Positions 8,850-17,475 of a stretch of DNA of 64,000 nucleotides are shown piece by piece (positions within the stretch are counted from its first letter, which is position 1; the number at the start of each line of letters is the position of its first letter). The notes beneath the pieces were generated by a model. The model was given only the letters and a program-made list of their open reading frames with translations. It was not told the DNA's origin and did no database searches. Source of the DNA: Novosphingobium jiangmenense (GTDB lineage Bacteria > Pseudomonadota > Alphaproteobacteria > Sphingomonadales > Sphingomonadaceae). A program made the position numbers and the translations under genes. The stretch lies in NCBI RefSeq assembly GCF_015694345.1, contig NZ_JADQDC010000005.1:1-64000 (forward strand), read 5' to 3'.

Positions 8850-9754
8850 CAGCCCAGCCGCGTACCCGCCGCAATCGCCCGCCCGCGCAGGAGCGAGGCC
8901 GTATCCATCGCCGGACGGCCTGCGCGCTGTATCGACGTCGGCCTGATCGCTCCCATATCGCAGGCAATGGTGAGCGCATCATCGACGATCACGCCAGCAT
9001 CGCCGGAAACGTCGACCACTTCCGCCGCCAGCACCCGATACCGCTCCCCCTCAAGCTCGAAGAACGCGCCCGGCGCAGGGGCAAACGCTCTCACCTGCCG
9101 CTCGACCTCCACAGCATCGCGCGCAAAGTCCAAGCGGCTCTCCGCCTTGTCGATCTTGTGGGCATACGTGACGCCCTCCTCCGGCTGCACCACCGGCGGA
9201 TAGGCCGCAAGGTCCGCCAGCACCCGCACCATCAGGTCTGCGCCCTTCTCGGCAAGCTCGGCAGTCAACTCCCCCGCCGTCTTGCCATCGACCGGCGTTT
9301 CCACTTTCGCCAGCATCGGCCCGGTATCCAGCCCGCGCTCCATCTGCATGATGGTGACGCCGGTCGTCTCGTCCCCAGCGAGGATCGCCCGCTGCACCGG
9401 CGCCGCCCCCCGCCAGCGCGGCAGGATCGAACCGTGGACGTTGAGGCACCCGAGCCGCGGCGCATCGAGCACCGCCTGCGGCAGGATCAGCCCATAGGCC
9501 GCAACCACCGCCACATCGGCCTCCAGCGCGGCAAGAGCCGCCTGCTCCTCGGCACCCTTCAGCGAAACCGGCGTACGCACTTCAATGCCATGCGCCTCCG
9601 CCGCGAGGTGTACCGGCGAGGGCTGCAGCTTCTTGCCCCGCCCGGCCGGACGCGGCGGCTGGCTATAGGCGGCGACCACCTCGTGCCCCGCTGCCACGAG
9701 CGCTTCCAGCGTCGGCACCGCGAAATCGGGCGTCCCCATGAAGATGATGCGCAT
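8849..9754 (-). CDS. fmt: methionyl-tRNA formyltransferase
   Basis: A 301-residue enzyme that formylates initiator Met-tRNA using 10-formyl-tetrahydrofolate. It begins [19 protein letters not shown] and contains the folate/catalytic signature [17 protein letters not shown] around residues 105-121 and the C-terminal OB-fold domain. The ATG at 9754 is the family start. The partner that removes the formyl group, def, lies close by at 10469 but on the other strand, with recR between them, whereas in many bacteria def and fmt are adjacent in one operon. Confidence 0.96.
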   Translation of the reverse strand: MRIIFMGTPDFAVPTLEALVAAGHEVVAAYSQPPRPAGRGKKLQPSPVHLAAEAHGIEVRTPVSLKGAEEQAALAALEADVAVVAAYGLILPQAVLDAPRLGCLNVHGSILPRWRGAAPVQRAILAGDETTGVTIMQMERGLDTGPMLAKVETPVDGKTAGELTAELAEKGADLMVRVLADLAAYPPVVQPEEGVTYAHKIDKAESRLDFARDAVEVERQVRAFAPAPGAFFELEGERYRVLAAEVVDVSGDAGVIVDDALTIACDMGAIRPTSIQRAGRPAMDTASLLRGRAIAAGTRLG

Positions 9755-9806
9755 AAGCTGTCTGCAAGGCCTTCCGTTTGTCGCCCCCGGCCCTATCTGT
9801 GCTGCC

Positions 9807-10403
9807 ATGGCATCGCAAGAGATCGAGGCACTTTCCGGCGCATTGGCGCGCCTTCCCGGGCTTGGCCCCCGCTCGGCCCGCCGCGCGGTGCTGTGGCTGA
9901 TCAAGCGGCGCGAGACCGCGCTGCCCCAGCTGCTCAAGGCCCTGACCCAGGTTCAGGAACTGCTGGTCGAATGCGAAGTCTGCGGCAACGTGGATACCAC
10001 CAACCCTTGCGGCATCTGCACCGACCCGCGCCGTGATGCCCGCTCGATCTGCGTGGTCGAGGAAGTGGCCGACCTCTGGGCGCTGGACCGCGCCCGCCTG
10101 TTCACCGGCAAGTACCACGTGCTCGGCGGCAGGCTCTCGGCTCTGGAAGGCGTCCGCCCCGAAGACCTGACCATCGGCCAGTTGCTCACCCGCGTCGGCC
10201 AGGGCGGCATCGACGAAGTCGTCCTCGCCATGAACGCCACCCTCGAAGGCCAGACAACAGCCCACTACATCGCCGAACGGCTGGAAGACGCCCCGGTCCG
10301 CGTAACGCAACTCGCACACGGCCTGCCCGTCGGCGGCGAACTCGACTATCTGGACGAGGGCACCTTGGCACAGGCGCTGCGGGCACGGCGACCGGTGGCC
10401 TGA
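9807..10403 (+). CDS. recR: recombination mediator RecR
   Basis: A 198-residue RecR. It has the N-terminal helix-hairpin-helix ([14 protein letters not shown]), the C4 zinc finger with Cys56, Cys59, Cys68 and Cys71 ([17 protein letters not shown]), a Toprim domain starting [15 protein letters not shown], and the C-terminal [14 protein letters not shown]alker-B-like motif. With RecF and RecO it loads RecA on gapped DNA. It is divergent from fmt with about 50 bases between starts, and followed in the same direction by def. Confidence 0.96.
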   Translation: MASQEIEALSGALARLPGLGPRSARRAVLWLIKRRETALPQLLKALTQVQELLVECEVCGNVDTTNPCGICTDPRRDARSICVVEEVADLWALDRARLFTGKYHVLGGRLSALEGVRPEDLTIGQLLTRVGQGGIDEVVLAMNATLEGQTTAHYIAERLEDAPVRVTQLAHGLPVGGELDYLDEGTLAQALRARRPVA

Positions 10404-10468
10404 TCGCCGATCACACTGATCGCAACGCTGTTCTTGCGACTCCGGCCCACATTCCTTATCTGCGCCCC

Positions 10469-11035
10469 ATGGCCATCCGCGAAATCATCGAAGTCCCCGA
10501 CCCGCGCCTCAAGCAGGTCTCTGTCCCCGTCGAAAAGTTCGACGACGAGCTCAAGACGCTGGTCGAAGACATGTTCGAAACGATGTACGATGCCCCCGGC
10601 ATTGGCCTCGCCGCGATTCAGGTGGGCGTGCCGCTGCGCGTGCTGGTGATCGACCTGCAGCCCGACGATCCGGATGCCGAACCCGTCGCCTGCGATCACG
10701 ATGGTCACCACCATCACCACCAGCCGACGAAAAAGGAACCGCGGGTGTTCATCAACCCCGAGATCCTCGATCCTTCGGAAGAGCACAGCCTCTATCAGGA
10801 AGGCTGCCTCTCGGTGCCCGAGATCTATGCCGAGGTCGAACGCCCCGCCCGCATTCGCGCGCGCTGGCAGGACCTTGAGGGGAACACCCATGAAGAGGAC
10901 ATGGATGGCCTGATGGCCACCTGCCTCCAGCACGAGATGGACCACCTCGAAGGCGTGCTCTTCATCGACCACCTGTCGCGCCTCAAGCGCAACATGGCGC
11001 TCAAGAAGCTCGAAAAGCTGCGCAAGGTCGCCTGA
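10469..11035 (+). CDS. def: peptide deformylase with His-rich insertion
   Basis: A 188-residue metalloenzyme that removes the N-formyl group from nascent proteins. All three motifs are present: [10 protein letters not shown] (residues 44-53), EGCLSVP (111-117, ligand Cys113) and QHEMDH (154-159, ligands His155 and His159, catalytic Glu156). Between strands, residues 75-85 form a charged, histidine-rich insertion, [11 protein letters not shown], followed by PTKKE. Alphaproteobacterial deformylases usually have a short loop there; the insert could chelate a metal. The gene follows recR by about 65 bases. Confidence 0.96.
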   Translation: MAIREIIEVPDPRLKQVSVPVEKFDDELKTLVEDMFETMYDAPGIGLAAIQVGVPLRVLVIDLQPDDPDAEPVACDHDGHHHHHQPTKKEPRVFINPEILDPSEEHSLYQEGCLSVPEIYAEVERPARIRARWQDLEGNTHEEDMDGLMATCLQHEMDHLEGVLFIDHLSRLKRNMALKKLEKLRKVA

Positions 11036-11040
11036 CACGA

Positions 11041-11077
11041 TGAGGCCGCGCGCTCTGGGTTCACTCAGGCGGCCTCA
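11041..11077. other. palindrome between convergent def and copper-storage gene
   Basis: A perfect nine-base inverted repeat, TGAGGCCGC at 11041-11049 and GCGGCCTCA at 11069-11077, spans the tail-to-tail junction of def and the next gene. The second arm lies in the last codons of the minus-strand gene. There is no T-run on either side, so it is not a canonical intrinsic terminator, though it may still act as a roadblock or 3' stabiliser. Confidence 0.45.
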
Positions 11078-11475
11078 TGCACCTCACGATCCAGATCTTC
11101 CAGCGCCGTACGGCAATCGTCGGCGCACTCGCGGCACATCTGCGCGCAACGGCGGCAATGGGCGTGGTCATGCTTGGCGCATTCCGCCTCGCAGATCTCG
11201 CAAGCCTTGATGCACACCGCGAGCTGCGCCCGGATCAGTTCGCGGTTCGAACCCGTCCGCCGCATCGCGATCCGGCTCGTCGCCGCGCAGACGTCCGAGC
11301 AATCGAGGCAGGTGCGGATGCACTGGTCCATGTCCATCGCCTCGGCCAGGCAGGCATCGGCGCAAGAATTGCAGATCGCCGAGCAATAGACGGCATGCTT
11401 CACCGCCAGCCCCAGCGACGCGTTGTAGCTGTCACCCACCTGCGGGTGTTCCGAAATCATCTTCTCGATCGACAT
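11065..11475 (-). CDS. cysteine-rich four-helix-bundle copper-storage-like protein
   Basis: A 136-residue protein with sixteen cysteines arranged mostly as CxxxC along helices (YCSAICNSCADAC, CLDCSDVC, CEICEAEC, CRRCAQMCRECADDC), the pattern of the Csp/DUF326 family. Csp proteins are four-helix bundles whose lumen is lined by cysteines that bind many Cu(I) ions. There is no signal peptide, so it resembles cytosolic Csp3. It lies 21 kb from the cop locus and lacks that locus's promoter motif upstream, suggesting separate control. Confidence 0.88.
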   Translation of the reverse strand: MSIEKMISEHPQVGDSYNASLGLAVKHAVYCSAICNSCADACLAEAMDMDQCIRTCLDCSDVCAATSRIAMRRTGSNRELIRAQLAVCIKACEICEAECAKHDHAHCRRCAQMCRECADDCRTALEDLDREVHEAA

Positions 11476-11626
11476 GAGCGCTCTCCTGCTGTCCTGCTTG
11501 TGACCCAGCGCACCGACAGCCTTGTCGTTCCGCGCTCTGCCTTGTCTGTGGACCAGCCGGTCCCGGCAGGTTGCGAAGCGTGAACTCTGGCGTTAAGTTC
11601 ACATTTCGTTCCTTTTGGAGAAGTTC

Positions 11627-13141
11627 GTGGATTCTGCCCTGTTCGTCGTTGTTGCTCTGGTCGCCGGTCTGGTCATCGGCTGGTTCCTCGGTTCGCGCCC
11701 GGTGGCCGAATGGCGCGCGCGGCATGACAGCCGCGATGCCGAGGCCAAGGCTCACGAAGGAACGGTCAAGGCGATGACGGTCGACCTTGCCGCCACGGCA
11801 GAACGCGCCAAGGCGCTGGAATCCAGCCTCGTCGAACTGCAGGACGTCCGCCGCCAGCGCGATGAACTCGCCCCCGCCCTCGCCGCCGCGCAACAGCGCG
11901 CCGCCGATGCCGATCAGGTCCGCACCGAACTTGCGCAAGTCCGCGCCGAGCGCGAGGCCTTGCGCGCTGACCTCGAACGCATGAAGGCCGATGCCGAGAA
12001 CTTCGCCGAACAGAAGCGCCTGCTGATCGAGGCGCAGGAAGCGCTGCGCAAGGAATTCGAGAACGCCGGCAACAAGGTGCTGGAAAAGGCGCAGGAAGCC
12101 TTCCTCAACCGCGCCCAGGCCCGCTTCGAGGAAAGCGAAAAGACCAGCGCCGAACGCCTGAAGTCCCTCCTCGCCCCGGTCGACCAGCGGCTGAAGAGCT
12201 ACGAGGAGCAGGTGCAGAGCCTCGAAAAGCAGCGGGTGGATTCGTTCGGCCAGCTCACCGGCCTGATCCAGTCGATGCGCGATGGTCAGGAAGCCGTGCG
12301 CGCCGCCGCCGCGCAACTCGGCAACTCTTTGCGCAACGGGCCGAAGACCCGCGGTCGGTGGGGCGAACTGCAGTTGCGCAACGTGCTGGAACAGTGCGGC
12401 CTGTCCGAACACACCGATTTCATCACCGAGCATTCGGTCGATACCGACGAAGGCCGCCTGCGCCCCGATGCGATCGTGCGCGTGCCCGGCAACAAGTTGC
12501 TGGTGATCGACGCCAAGGTTTCGCTCAACGCCTATCAGGATGCGTTCGAGGCCGAGGACGATGACACCCGCAAGATCGCGCTGAACGCCCACGTCCAGTC
12601 GATGCGCAACCACATCCAGACGCTGGGCGCCAAGTCCTACCAGTCGCAGTTCGAGGAAGCGCCCGATTACGTGCTGATGTTCGTCCCCGGCGAACACTTC
12701 ATCGCCGCAGCGCTCGAGCGTGACCCTTCGCTTTGGGACTTCGCCTTCGAACGCCGCGTGCTTCTCGCCAGCCCCACCAACCTCGTCGCCATCGCCCGCA
12801 CCGTCGCGCAAGTCTGGCGTCAGGACGGCCTGGCCCGCGAAGCGCGCGAGATCGGCAAGATGGGCGGCGAACTTTACGACCGTCTCGCCGTCGCCGCCGA
12901 ACACCTCAAGCGGGTCGGCAACGGGCTCGACAGTGCGGTGAGCAACTACAACAAGTTCGTCGGCAGCTTCGAACGCAACGTGCTGTCCGCAGGCCGCCGC
13001 CTGAAGGACAAGCACATCGAGATCGGCAAGCGTGAACTGGAGGAGGTCCCCCTCGTCGAATCCGCGCCGCGCTACGCCGATGCGGAAACTCCGGCGCTGG
13101 CAGCGATTGCCAGTGACGCAGGAGACGTCGCGGCAGAATGA
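11627..13141 (+). CDS. rmuC: DNA recombination protein RmuC
   Basis: A protein of about 504 residues. An N-terminal membrane anchor (about residues 3-22) is followed by a long alanine/glutamate-rich coiled coil (about 30-190) and the RmuC nuclease-like domain (NGPKTRGRWGELQLRNVLE, then VIDAKVSLNAYQDA, then DYVLMFVPGEHFIAAA). RmuC limits inversions at short inverted repeats in E. coli. The GTG at 11627 is preferred because GGAGA lies six bases upstream; a TTG at 11615 would swallow that site. The stop overlaps the next start by four bases (ATGA). Confidence 0.93.
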   Translation: MDSALFVVVALVAGLVIGWFLGSRPVAEWRARHDSRDAEAKAHEGTVKAMTVDLAATAERAKALESSLVELQDVRRQRDELAPALAAAQQRAADADQVRTELAQVRAEREALRADLERMKADAENFAEQKRLLIEAQEALRKEFENAGNKVLEKAQEAFLNRAQARFEESEKTSAERLKSLLAPVDQRLKSYEEQVQSLEKQRVDSFGQLTGLIQSMRDGQEAVRAAAAQLGNSLRNGPKTRGRWGELQLRNVLEQCGLSEHTDFITEHSVDTDEGRLRPDAIVRVPGNKLLVIDAKVSLNAYQDAFEAEDDDTRKIALNAHVQSMRNHIQTLGAKSYQSQFEEAPDYVLMFVPGEHFIAAALERDPSLWDFAFERRVLLASPTNLVAIARTVAQVWRQDGLAREAREIGKMGGELYDRLAVAAEHLKRVGNGLDSAVSNYNKFVGSFERNVLSAGRRLKDKHIEIGKRELEEVPLVESAPRYADAETPALAAIASDAGDVAAE

Positions 13142-13911
13142 CAGGCAGGCTCAGCCCTCTCCTCATCGCCACAGCCGCACTTGCGGCTCTGACGGGGTGC
13201 GAGAGTGGGACTGAGCCGCATGCATCACCGAGCGCAAAGGCATCATCGGCAGTCGCGCCTTCGCCCGCGCCAAGTTCAGAAGCAGCCAGCGCACCTGAAC
13301 CTGAGGCAAGCCAAGTCGCACCCCCTGCCCCTGCTGCATCGCCGGAAGCGCGCTACGCCCCACAGGACGACTGCTCAAAACAACCCGGCTGGCCTGCATT
13401 CCGCAAGGCTCTGGTCTCCTCGATCAAGGCTCGCGACGCGCAAGCTCTGTCCAAGCTCGCGGCCCCCGACATCGCGCTCGATTACGGCGGCGGCAATGGC
13501 CCCGCCGAACTGGTCAAGCGCCTCGACGATCCCGAAACGAAGCTGTGGCAGGAGCTCGACGCGATCCTGCCGCTCGGCTGCGCCGTGCAGGGTGGCCTTA
13601 CCGCCATGCCCTGGGTGTTCTGGAACGTGCCCGAGAACATCGACAGCTACAGCGCGATGCTGGTGTTGGGTGACGATACCGCGATGCTCGACACGGTCGG
13701 CGGCAAGACGGTCGAAAACGCGGGCTGGACCATCGTTGGCATTGATCCGATGGACTTCGATACCGATGCCAAGGCCATCCGCGTCACTGCGCACGATGGA
13801 ACCAAGGGCTGGATCGAGACCCGCAAGCTTCGCAGCCTGCTCGACTATCGCCTGATTGCCGAGCCCAAGGACGGCACCTGGCAGATCACCGCCTTCATCG
13901 CGGGCGACTGA
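13138..13911 (+). CDS. lipoprotein with SH3-like C-terminus, function unknown
   Basis: A 257-residue predicted lipoprotein with a hydrophobic signal segment ending in a lipobox LTGC at about residues 18-21. A low-complexity Pro/Ala/Ser linker follows (about 25-75), then a globular domain with DDCSKQPGWPAFRKAL. The C-terminal part (VTAHDGTKGWIETRKLRSL) resembles a bacterial SH3 domain. It is coupled to rmuC by an ATGA overlap. The stop abuts the stop of the convergent META-domain gene, together forming TGATCA. Confidence 0.75.
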   Translation: MTGRLSPLLIATAALAALTGCESGTEPHASPSAKASSAVAPSPAPSSEAASAPEPEASQVAPPAPAASPEARYAPQDDCSKQPGWPAFRKALVSSIKARDAQALSKLAAPDIALDYGGGNGPAELVKRLDDPETKLWQELDAILPLGCAVQGGLTAMPWVFWNVPENIDSYSAMLVLGDDTAMLDTVGGKTVENAGWTIVGIDPMDFDTDAKAIRVTAHDGTKGWIETRKLRSLLDYRLIAEPKDGTWQITAFIAGD

Positions 13912-14316
13912 TCAACCCGCAGCCAGTTCCAGGTCGAGCGCATGGCCGCCCGACACCAGCCGCATCGTCCGCCCGCGCCGTTCGATCTCGGGTGCCGCCG
14001 AAAGCAGCGCGTTGACCGCCTCTTCCTGCTGCCACACCGGTCCATCGCAGAACATCCGCGTGGCCATCAACGGACCCGCAATCAGCCGCACGCCATCGAC
14101 GCGATAATCACCACCGATGCCGTTGCAGCCGACGTTGGCGCTCAGCCGCTCGTCCTCGAACTTCAGCGAAGCCCTTTCCGGCACGACCGGCGCGGCACCG
14201 TCCACGCGCAGGATCGTCCAGTTCGTTCCGGCGAGCCCGGCACTGCCCGAAGGCGCGGTGGCACAACCCGCCAAGAGCGAGGCAGAAACCGCAATCAGGG
14301 CAAGAGTCGAGCGCAT
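13912..14316 (-). CDS. META-domain lipoprotein (HslJ-like)
   Basis: A 134-residue predicted lipoprotein with signal MRSTLALIAVSASLLAGC ending in a lipobox. The META domain starts at LAGTNWTILRVDG and contains the family motif NVGCNGIGGDYRVDG with its conserved CNG, then the MATRMFCDGP strand. E. coli HslJ, the best-known relative, is a heat-inducible outer-membrane-associated protein linked to novobiocin resistance; the biochemical role is unknown. It is convergent with the preceding lipoprotein with no spacer. Confidence 0.85.
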   Translation of the reverse strand: MRSTLALIAVSASLLAGCATAPSGSAGLAGTNWTILRVDGAAPVVPERASLKFEDERLSANVGCNGIGGDYRVDGVRLIAGPLMATRMFCDGPVWQQEEAVNALLSAAPEIERRGRTMRLVSGGHALDLELAAG

Positions 14317-14370
14317 GACGCCACCCTGCGCCCGCGCGACTGAGCGTGCGATTAACCGGTTGGTACGTGG

Positions 14371-15174
14371 TTATTGAGGCAGGCTGGCAAGCACTTCGTA
14401 AGCCAGCACCGCGCCGGCCACAGCCGCGTTGAGGCTGTCAGCGCGCCCCTTCATCGGCATGGTCACGCGCAAGTCGCAGGCCATCTCGTAGTCCTCCGGC
14501 AGCCCGCGCGATTCGTTGCCGACCATCACGAAGCACGGGCTGGCGTAGGGCGCCCCGCGATAGGGCACCGCCTCGCGCAAGCTGGCTGCCACCAACTGCC
14601 CCTCGCCCTCGCGAAGCCATGCGATAAACTCATCCCACCGCGCCTGCGCCAACCGCTCGGTAAAGATCGCGCCCATGCTCGCCCGCACCGCCTCGACCGA
14701 GAACGGATCGACGCAATCGTCGATCAGGATCAGCCCGCCCGCGCCCACCGCATCGGCCGTTCGCAGCATCGTGCCAAGATTCCCGGGATCGCGCATCGCA
14801 TGCGCCACCAGCCAGATCGGCGCGGCATTGCGGTCAACCAGCCGGATCGACGTATCCCACTCGGCAAACACCCCGGCCACGGCCTGCGGGTTCTCCTTGC
14901 CGGTCACCTTGGCGAGAATATCGAGCGGCAGTTCGATCACCTCACCCCCGGCGCGGGCGACTTCCGCCTCAAGCTCGTCGAGCAACGGATGCCCCTCGCG
15001 GCCTTGCGCCATCAGCAGGATTTCCGGCAGTCGCCCGCCCTCGCGCGCGTCGGTCAGCAGGCGCAGCCCCTCGGCGAGGAACTTGCGCTCGCGCCGCCGG
15101 TGCTTCTTCTCGCGCAGGGAGCGGACGAACTTTACCGTCGGGTTGGAATAGCCGGTGATGATCTTGCGGGTCAT
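14371..15174 (-). CDS. SpoU/TrmH family rRNA or tRNA 2'-O-methyltransferase
   Basis: A 267-residue SPOUT-class methyltransferase. An N-terminal L30e-like substrate-binding domain starts TGYSNPTVKFVRSLREKKHR. The catalytic knot domain has motif 1 AHAMRDPGNLGTMLRTAD, motif 2 MVGNESRGLP and motif 3 MKGRADSLNAAVAGAVLAYE. It methylates a ribose 2'-OH in rRNA or tRNA; the target cannot be assigned. The ATG at 15174 has AAGGGAG upstream. It is read in the same direction as the PTS genes, 40 bases downstream of HPr. Confidence 0.92.
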   Translation of the reverse strand: MTRKIITGYSNPTVKFVRSLREKKHRRRERKFLAEGLRLLTDAREGGRLPEILLMAQGREGHPLLDELEAEVARAGGEVIELPLDILAKVTGKENPQAVAGVFAEWDTSIRLVDRNAAPIWLVAHAMRDPGNLGTMLRTADAVGAGGLILIDDCVDPFSVEAVRASMGAIFTERLAQARWDEFIAWLREGEGQLVAASLREAVPYRGAPYASPCFVMVGNESRGLPEDYEMACDLRVTMPMKGRADSLNAAVAGAVLAYEVLASLPQ

Positions 15175-15214
15175 GCCGCTCCCTTGCGGCAGTGCGGCCA
15201 TCGCGGCAAGCGAA

Positions 15215-15511
15215 TCAATCCTCGCCGAAGCCGTCCTTGATCAGGCCGGTCAGCTTCATCAGGATCGCGTCGGCCTCACCCTCGGGTCCGGCTACGGTGA
15301 CATCCACGGTATCGCCCTTGGCCGCGCCCAGCATCATCAGGCCGAGGATCGAAGCCCCGGCCGCATCGGTGCCATCCTTGGAAACCGTCACGTCAAACCC
15401 CGTCGGCAGCTTGGCAACCGCGTTGACGAACTTGGCGCTGGCCCGCGCATGGAGGCCGCGCTGGTTGACGATCGTCACCGTCTCGCGGGTGACGTAACCC
15501 TGTTCTGCCAT
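15215..15511 (-). CDS. HPr family phosphocarrier protein
   Basis: A 98-residue HPr. The phosphorylated histidine is in NQRGLHARASAKF (about residue 20), and the serine that HPr kinase modifies is in the AAGASILGLMMLG loop, so both regulatory sites are kept. In alphaproteobacteria this HPr belongs to a phosphotransferase relay without sugar permeases. The start is MAEQ at 15511, one base after the EIIA stop; an alternative ATG three codons upstream at 15520 overlaps EIIA. Confidence 0.93.
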   Translation of the reverse strand: MAEQGYVTRETVTIVNQRGLHARASAKFVNAVAKLPTGFDVTVSKDGTDAAGASILGLMMLGAAKGDTVDVTVAGPEGEADAILMKLTGLIKDGFGED

Positions 15512-15512
15512 C

Positions 15513-15917
15513 TCATGCATCCTGTCCCAGGAACTCCGAAGCGATCGTTATGTAGTTCCGTCCCGCATCGCGCGCGGCGGCTGTCGCTTCCTTCACGCCC
15601 ATGCAATTGCGAGCCTTGGCCAGACGGATCAGCATGGGCAGGTTGATCCCGGCAATCACTTCGATGCGGCCCGCCTGCATCAGCGAGATCGCGAGGTTCG
15701 AGGGCGTACCGCCGAACAGGTCGGTCAGGATGATCACGCCTGCGCCGCTGTCGACGCGCTTGATCGCGTCGGCGATTTCCTTGCGGCGCTTCTCCATGTC
15801 ATCGTTGGGGCCGATGCAGACACCGATTACGTCGCTTTGCCGTCCGACGACATGCTCCATGGCATGGATGAACTCGTCGGCGAGAGCGCCGTGGGTAACC
15901 AGAATGAGACCGATCAT
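15513..15917 (-). CDS. PTS EIIA of the mannose family (regulatory)
   Basis: A 134-residue EIIA-Man domain protein starting MIGLILVTHGALADEF, with the phosphorylated His10 in VTHG, and the LTDLFGGTPSNLA motif near residue 70. In sphingomonads and rhizobia no EIIB/C partners accompany it. It accepts phosphate from HPr and is thought to regulate rather than transport. It is followed directly by HPr. About 150 bases separate it from upstream rapZ. Confidence 0.93.
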   Translation of the reverse strand: MIGLILVTHGALADEFIHAMEHVVGRQSDVIGVCIGPNDDMEKRRKEIADAIKRVDSGAGVIILTDLFGGTPSNLAISLMQAGRIEVIAGINLPMLIRLAKARNCMGVKEATAAARDAGRNYITIASEFLGQDA

Positions 15918-16068
15918 GAAAAGGGCAGGCTCCGAAGTGCGGCCGGGCAATCTGCATCGCTGGCGATGAACGCGAGCTTGGCAGGATTGCAGGGCGCGCA
16001 AGACGACTGGGAATCAAAACGCATGGCTTCCAGTGCTGCCCCACCCATCCTTGTTTTCCCCCGCTGTC

Positions 16069-16986
16069 TCAAGCTTTCCGACCTTCAAGCAGATCGGCCG
16101 CGCGCGACGCGAGGTTGCGATGCAGCAATGTGGGTGAAAAACCTGCCGCGCGCAAGGCAGAAGCGATCTGTTCGGCCATGAACACCGAGCGATGCTTGCC
16201 CCCGGTGCAGCCGAACGCCACATGGACATAGGCCTTGCCCTGCTGCCCATACCGCGGAAGCAGCAGCAGCAGCAGATCGCGAATCCGCTCGAAAGCCTCG
16301 GCAAAGGCGGGATCCTGCCGGATGTAGTCCCCCACCGCCGCGTCCTGCCCGGTCTGCGGTCGCAGCTCGTCCACCCAGTGCGGATTGGCCAGGAAGCGCA
16401 TGTCGAACACCAGATCCGCGAGCGGCGGCGTCCCGCGCGAAAAGCCGAAGCTGCTGATCGTCAGCGTCGGCGCCGCTGCGGTTACCTCGCCGAACTGGTC
16501 GCGAATCGCCTGCTGCAGGTCGTTCGAGGTGAAGCTCGTGGTCGAGATCACCACGTCGGCCCAGCGCCGCAGCGGCTCGAGCAGTTCGCGCTCGGCCGAG
16601 ATCCCGGTCGAGGCCGGCTTGTCCTCGCTCATCGGGTGGCGGCGGCGCGTCTCGTTGTAGCGCCGCTCCAGTTCGGCCCCACCGCAATCGAGGAACAAGG
16701 TCGTGACCTCGACATCCTTGCGCTGGCCCAGTTTCTTGACCAGCTGGATCGTCTTGCCCGGATCGAACCCGCGCGTGCGCGTGTCAAAGCCGATCGCCAT
16801 CGGCGCGCCCGATTCCATCCGGGCCGAGCCTGGCTCGGTCTCCAGCAACCGGTCAAGCAGGCGGATCGGGAAGTTGTCGATCGCCTCCCAGCCGAGGTCC
16901 TCCAGCGTGCGCAGCGCGGTCGTCTTGCCCGCGCCGAGCAGGCCGGTGACAAGGAGAATGCGCTGCGGTTGCGAGTCTTGCGCCAT
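16069..16986 (-). CDS. rapZ: RNase adapter / nucleotide-binding protein RapZ
   Basis: A 305-residue RapZ/YvcJ-type P-loop protein. Walker A is GLLGAGKTTAL near residue 15, AIDNFPIRLL the conserved switch, and DSDD-type strands follow. The C-terminal domain ends in the signature HVAFGCTGGKHRSVFMAE. In enterics RapZ guides RNase E to the sRNA GlmZ and senses glucosamine-6-phosphate; in alphaproteobacteria its partners are not established. It sits between HPr kinase and EIIA, the typical order for the group. Confidence 0.93.
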   Translation of the reverse strand: MAQDSQPQRILLVTGLLGAGKTTALRTLEDLGWEAIDNFPIRLLDRLLETEPGSARMESGAPMAIGFDTRTRGFDPGKTIQLVKKLGQRKDVEVTTLFLDCGGAELERRYNETRRRHPMSEDKPASTGISAERELLEPLRRWADVVISTTSFTSNDLQQAIRDQFGEVTAAAPTLTISSFGFSRGTPPLADLVFDMRFLANPHWVDELRPQTGQDAAVGDYIRQDPAFAEAFERIRDLLLLLLPRYGQQGKAYVHVAFGCTGGKHRSVFMAEQIASALRAAGFSPTLLHRNLASRAADLLEGRKA

Positions 16987-17049
16987 CGGACGCCTGCTTT
17001 GCGCCTTTGCCGCCCGCTTGGAAAGTCCGCAAAAGGGACCTGTCCCCAA

Positions 17050-17475
17050 TCAGGAAAACGTCAATCCATAGCGGGAAAGCGCAAGTTCTGCGCGCAAAGC
17101 CAGCACCGGTGACTCCGGCCAGAGCGCCACCGAGGGCAGCATCACCCCTTCGACTTCATGATCCTGCGCCTGCTCGATGAAGCGCGGCGCTCCTGCATCC
17201 AGCCGCACGAGCAAGGCAACCGGAACCGGCGGCGAAACCGGAAAGTCCAGAATGCCAAGGTTGCGCACTTCCAGCTTGCCGGACGTATTGGGATGCGCCG
17301 CTGCGACAAGGCGCCCCCCCTGAGCCTCCACCATGACCCCGTCATCGCCCACCAGCACTGCGCCACGATCGATCAGCGCGAGTGCAAGGCTTGACTTGCC
17401 GCTGCCCGGCGCCCCGTCGATCAGCACTCCCCGCCCGCCGATCGCCACGCAGGTCAGCTGCACCGCCCGGCTCAC
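17050..17475 (-). CDS. hprK: HPr kinase/phosphorylase, short alphaproteobacterial form
   Basis: A 141-residue protein consisting only of the catalytic domain of HPr kinase. The P-loop is GAPGSGKSSLALALIDRG (residues 20-37) and the VGDDGV aspartate pair follows. It lacks the N-terminal domain of Firmicutes HprK (about 310 residues), as usual in alphaproteobacteria. It phosphorylates the serine of HPr and thereby tunes the regulatory PTS. It uses a GTG start that overlaps the chvG stop by four bases (GTGA). Confidence 0.9.
   Translation of the reverse strand: MSRAVQLTCVAIGGRGVLIDGAPGSGKSSLALALIDRGAVLVGDDGVMVEAQGGRLVAAAHPNTSGKLEVRNLGILDFPVSPPVPVALLVRLDAGAPRFIEQAQDHEVEGVMLPSVALWPESPVLALRAELALSRYGLTFS

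Noticed and set aside
11432..13015. A 527-codon minus-strand open frame opposite rmuC
   Set aside because: Overlaps rmuC and the copper-storage gene region; no recognisable motif beyond compositional Gly/Phe/Leu bias.
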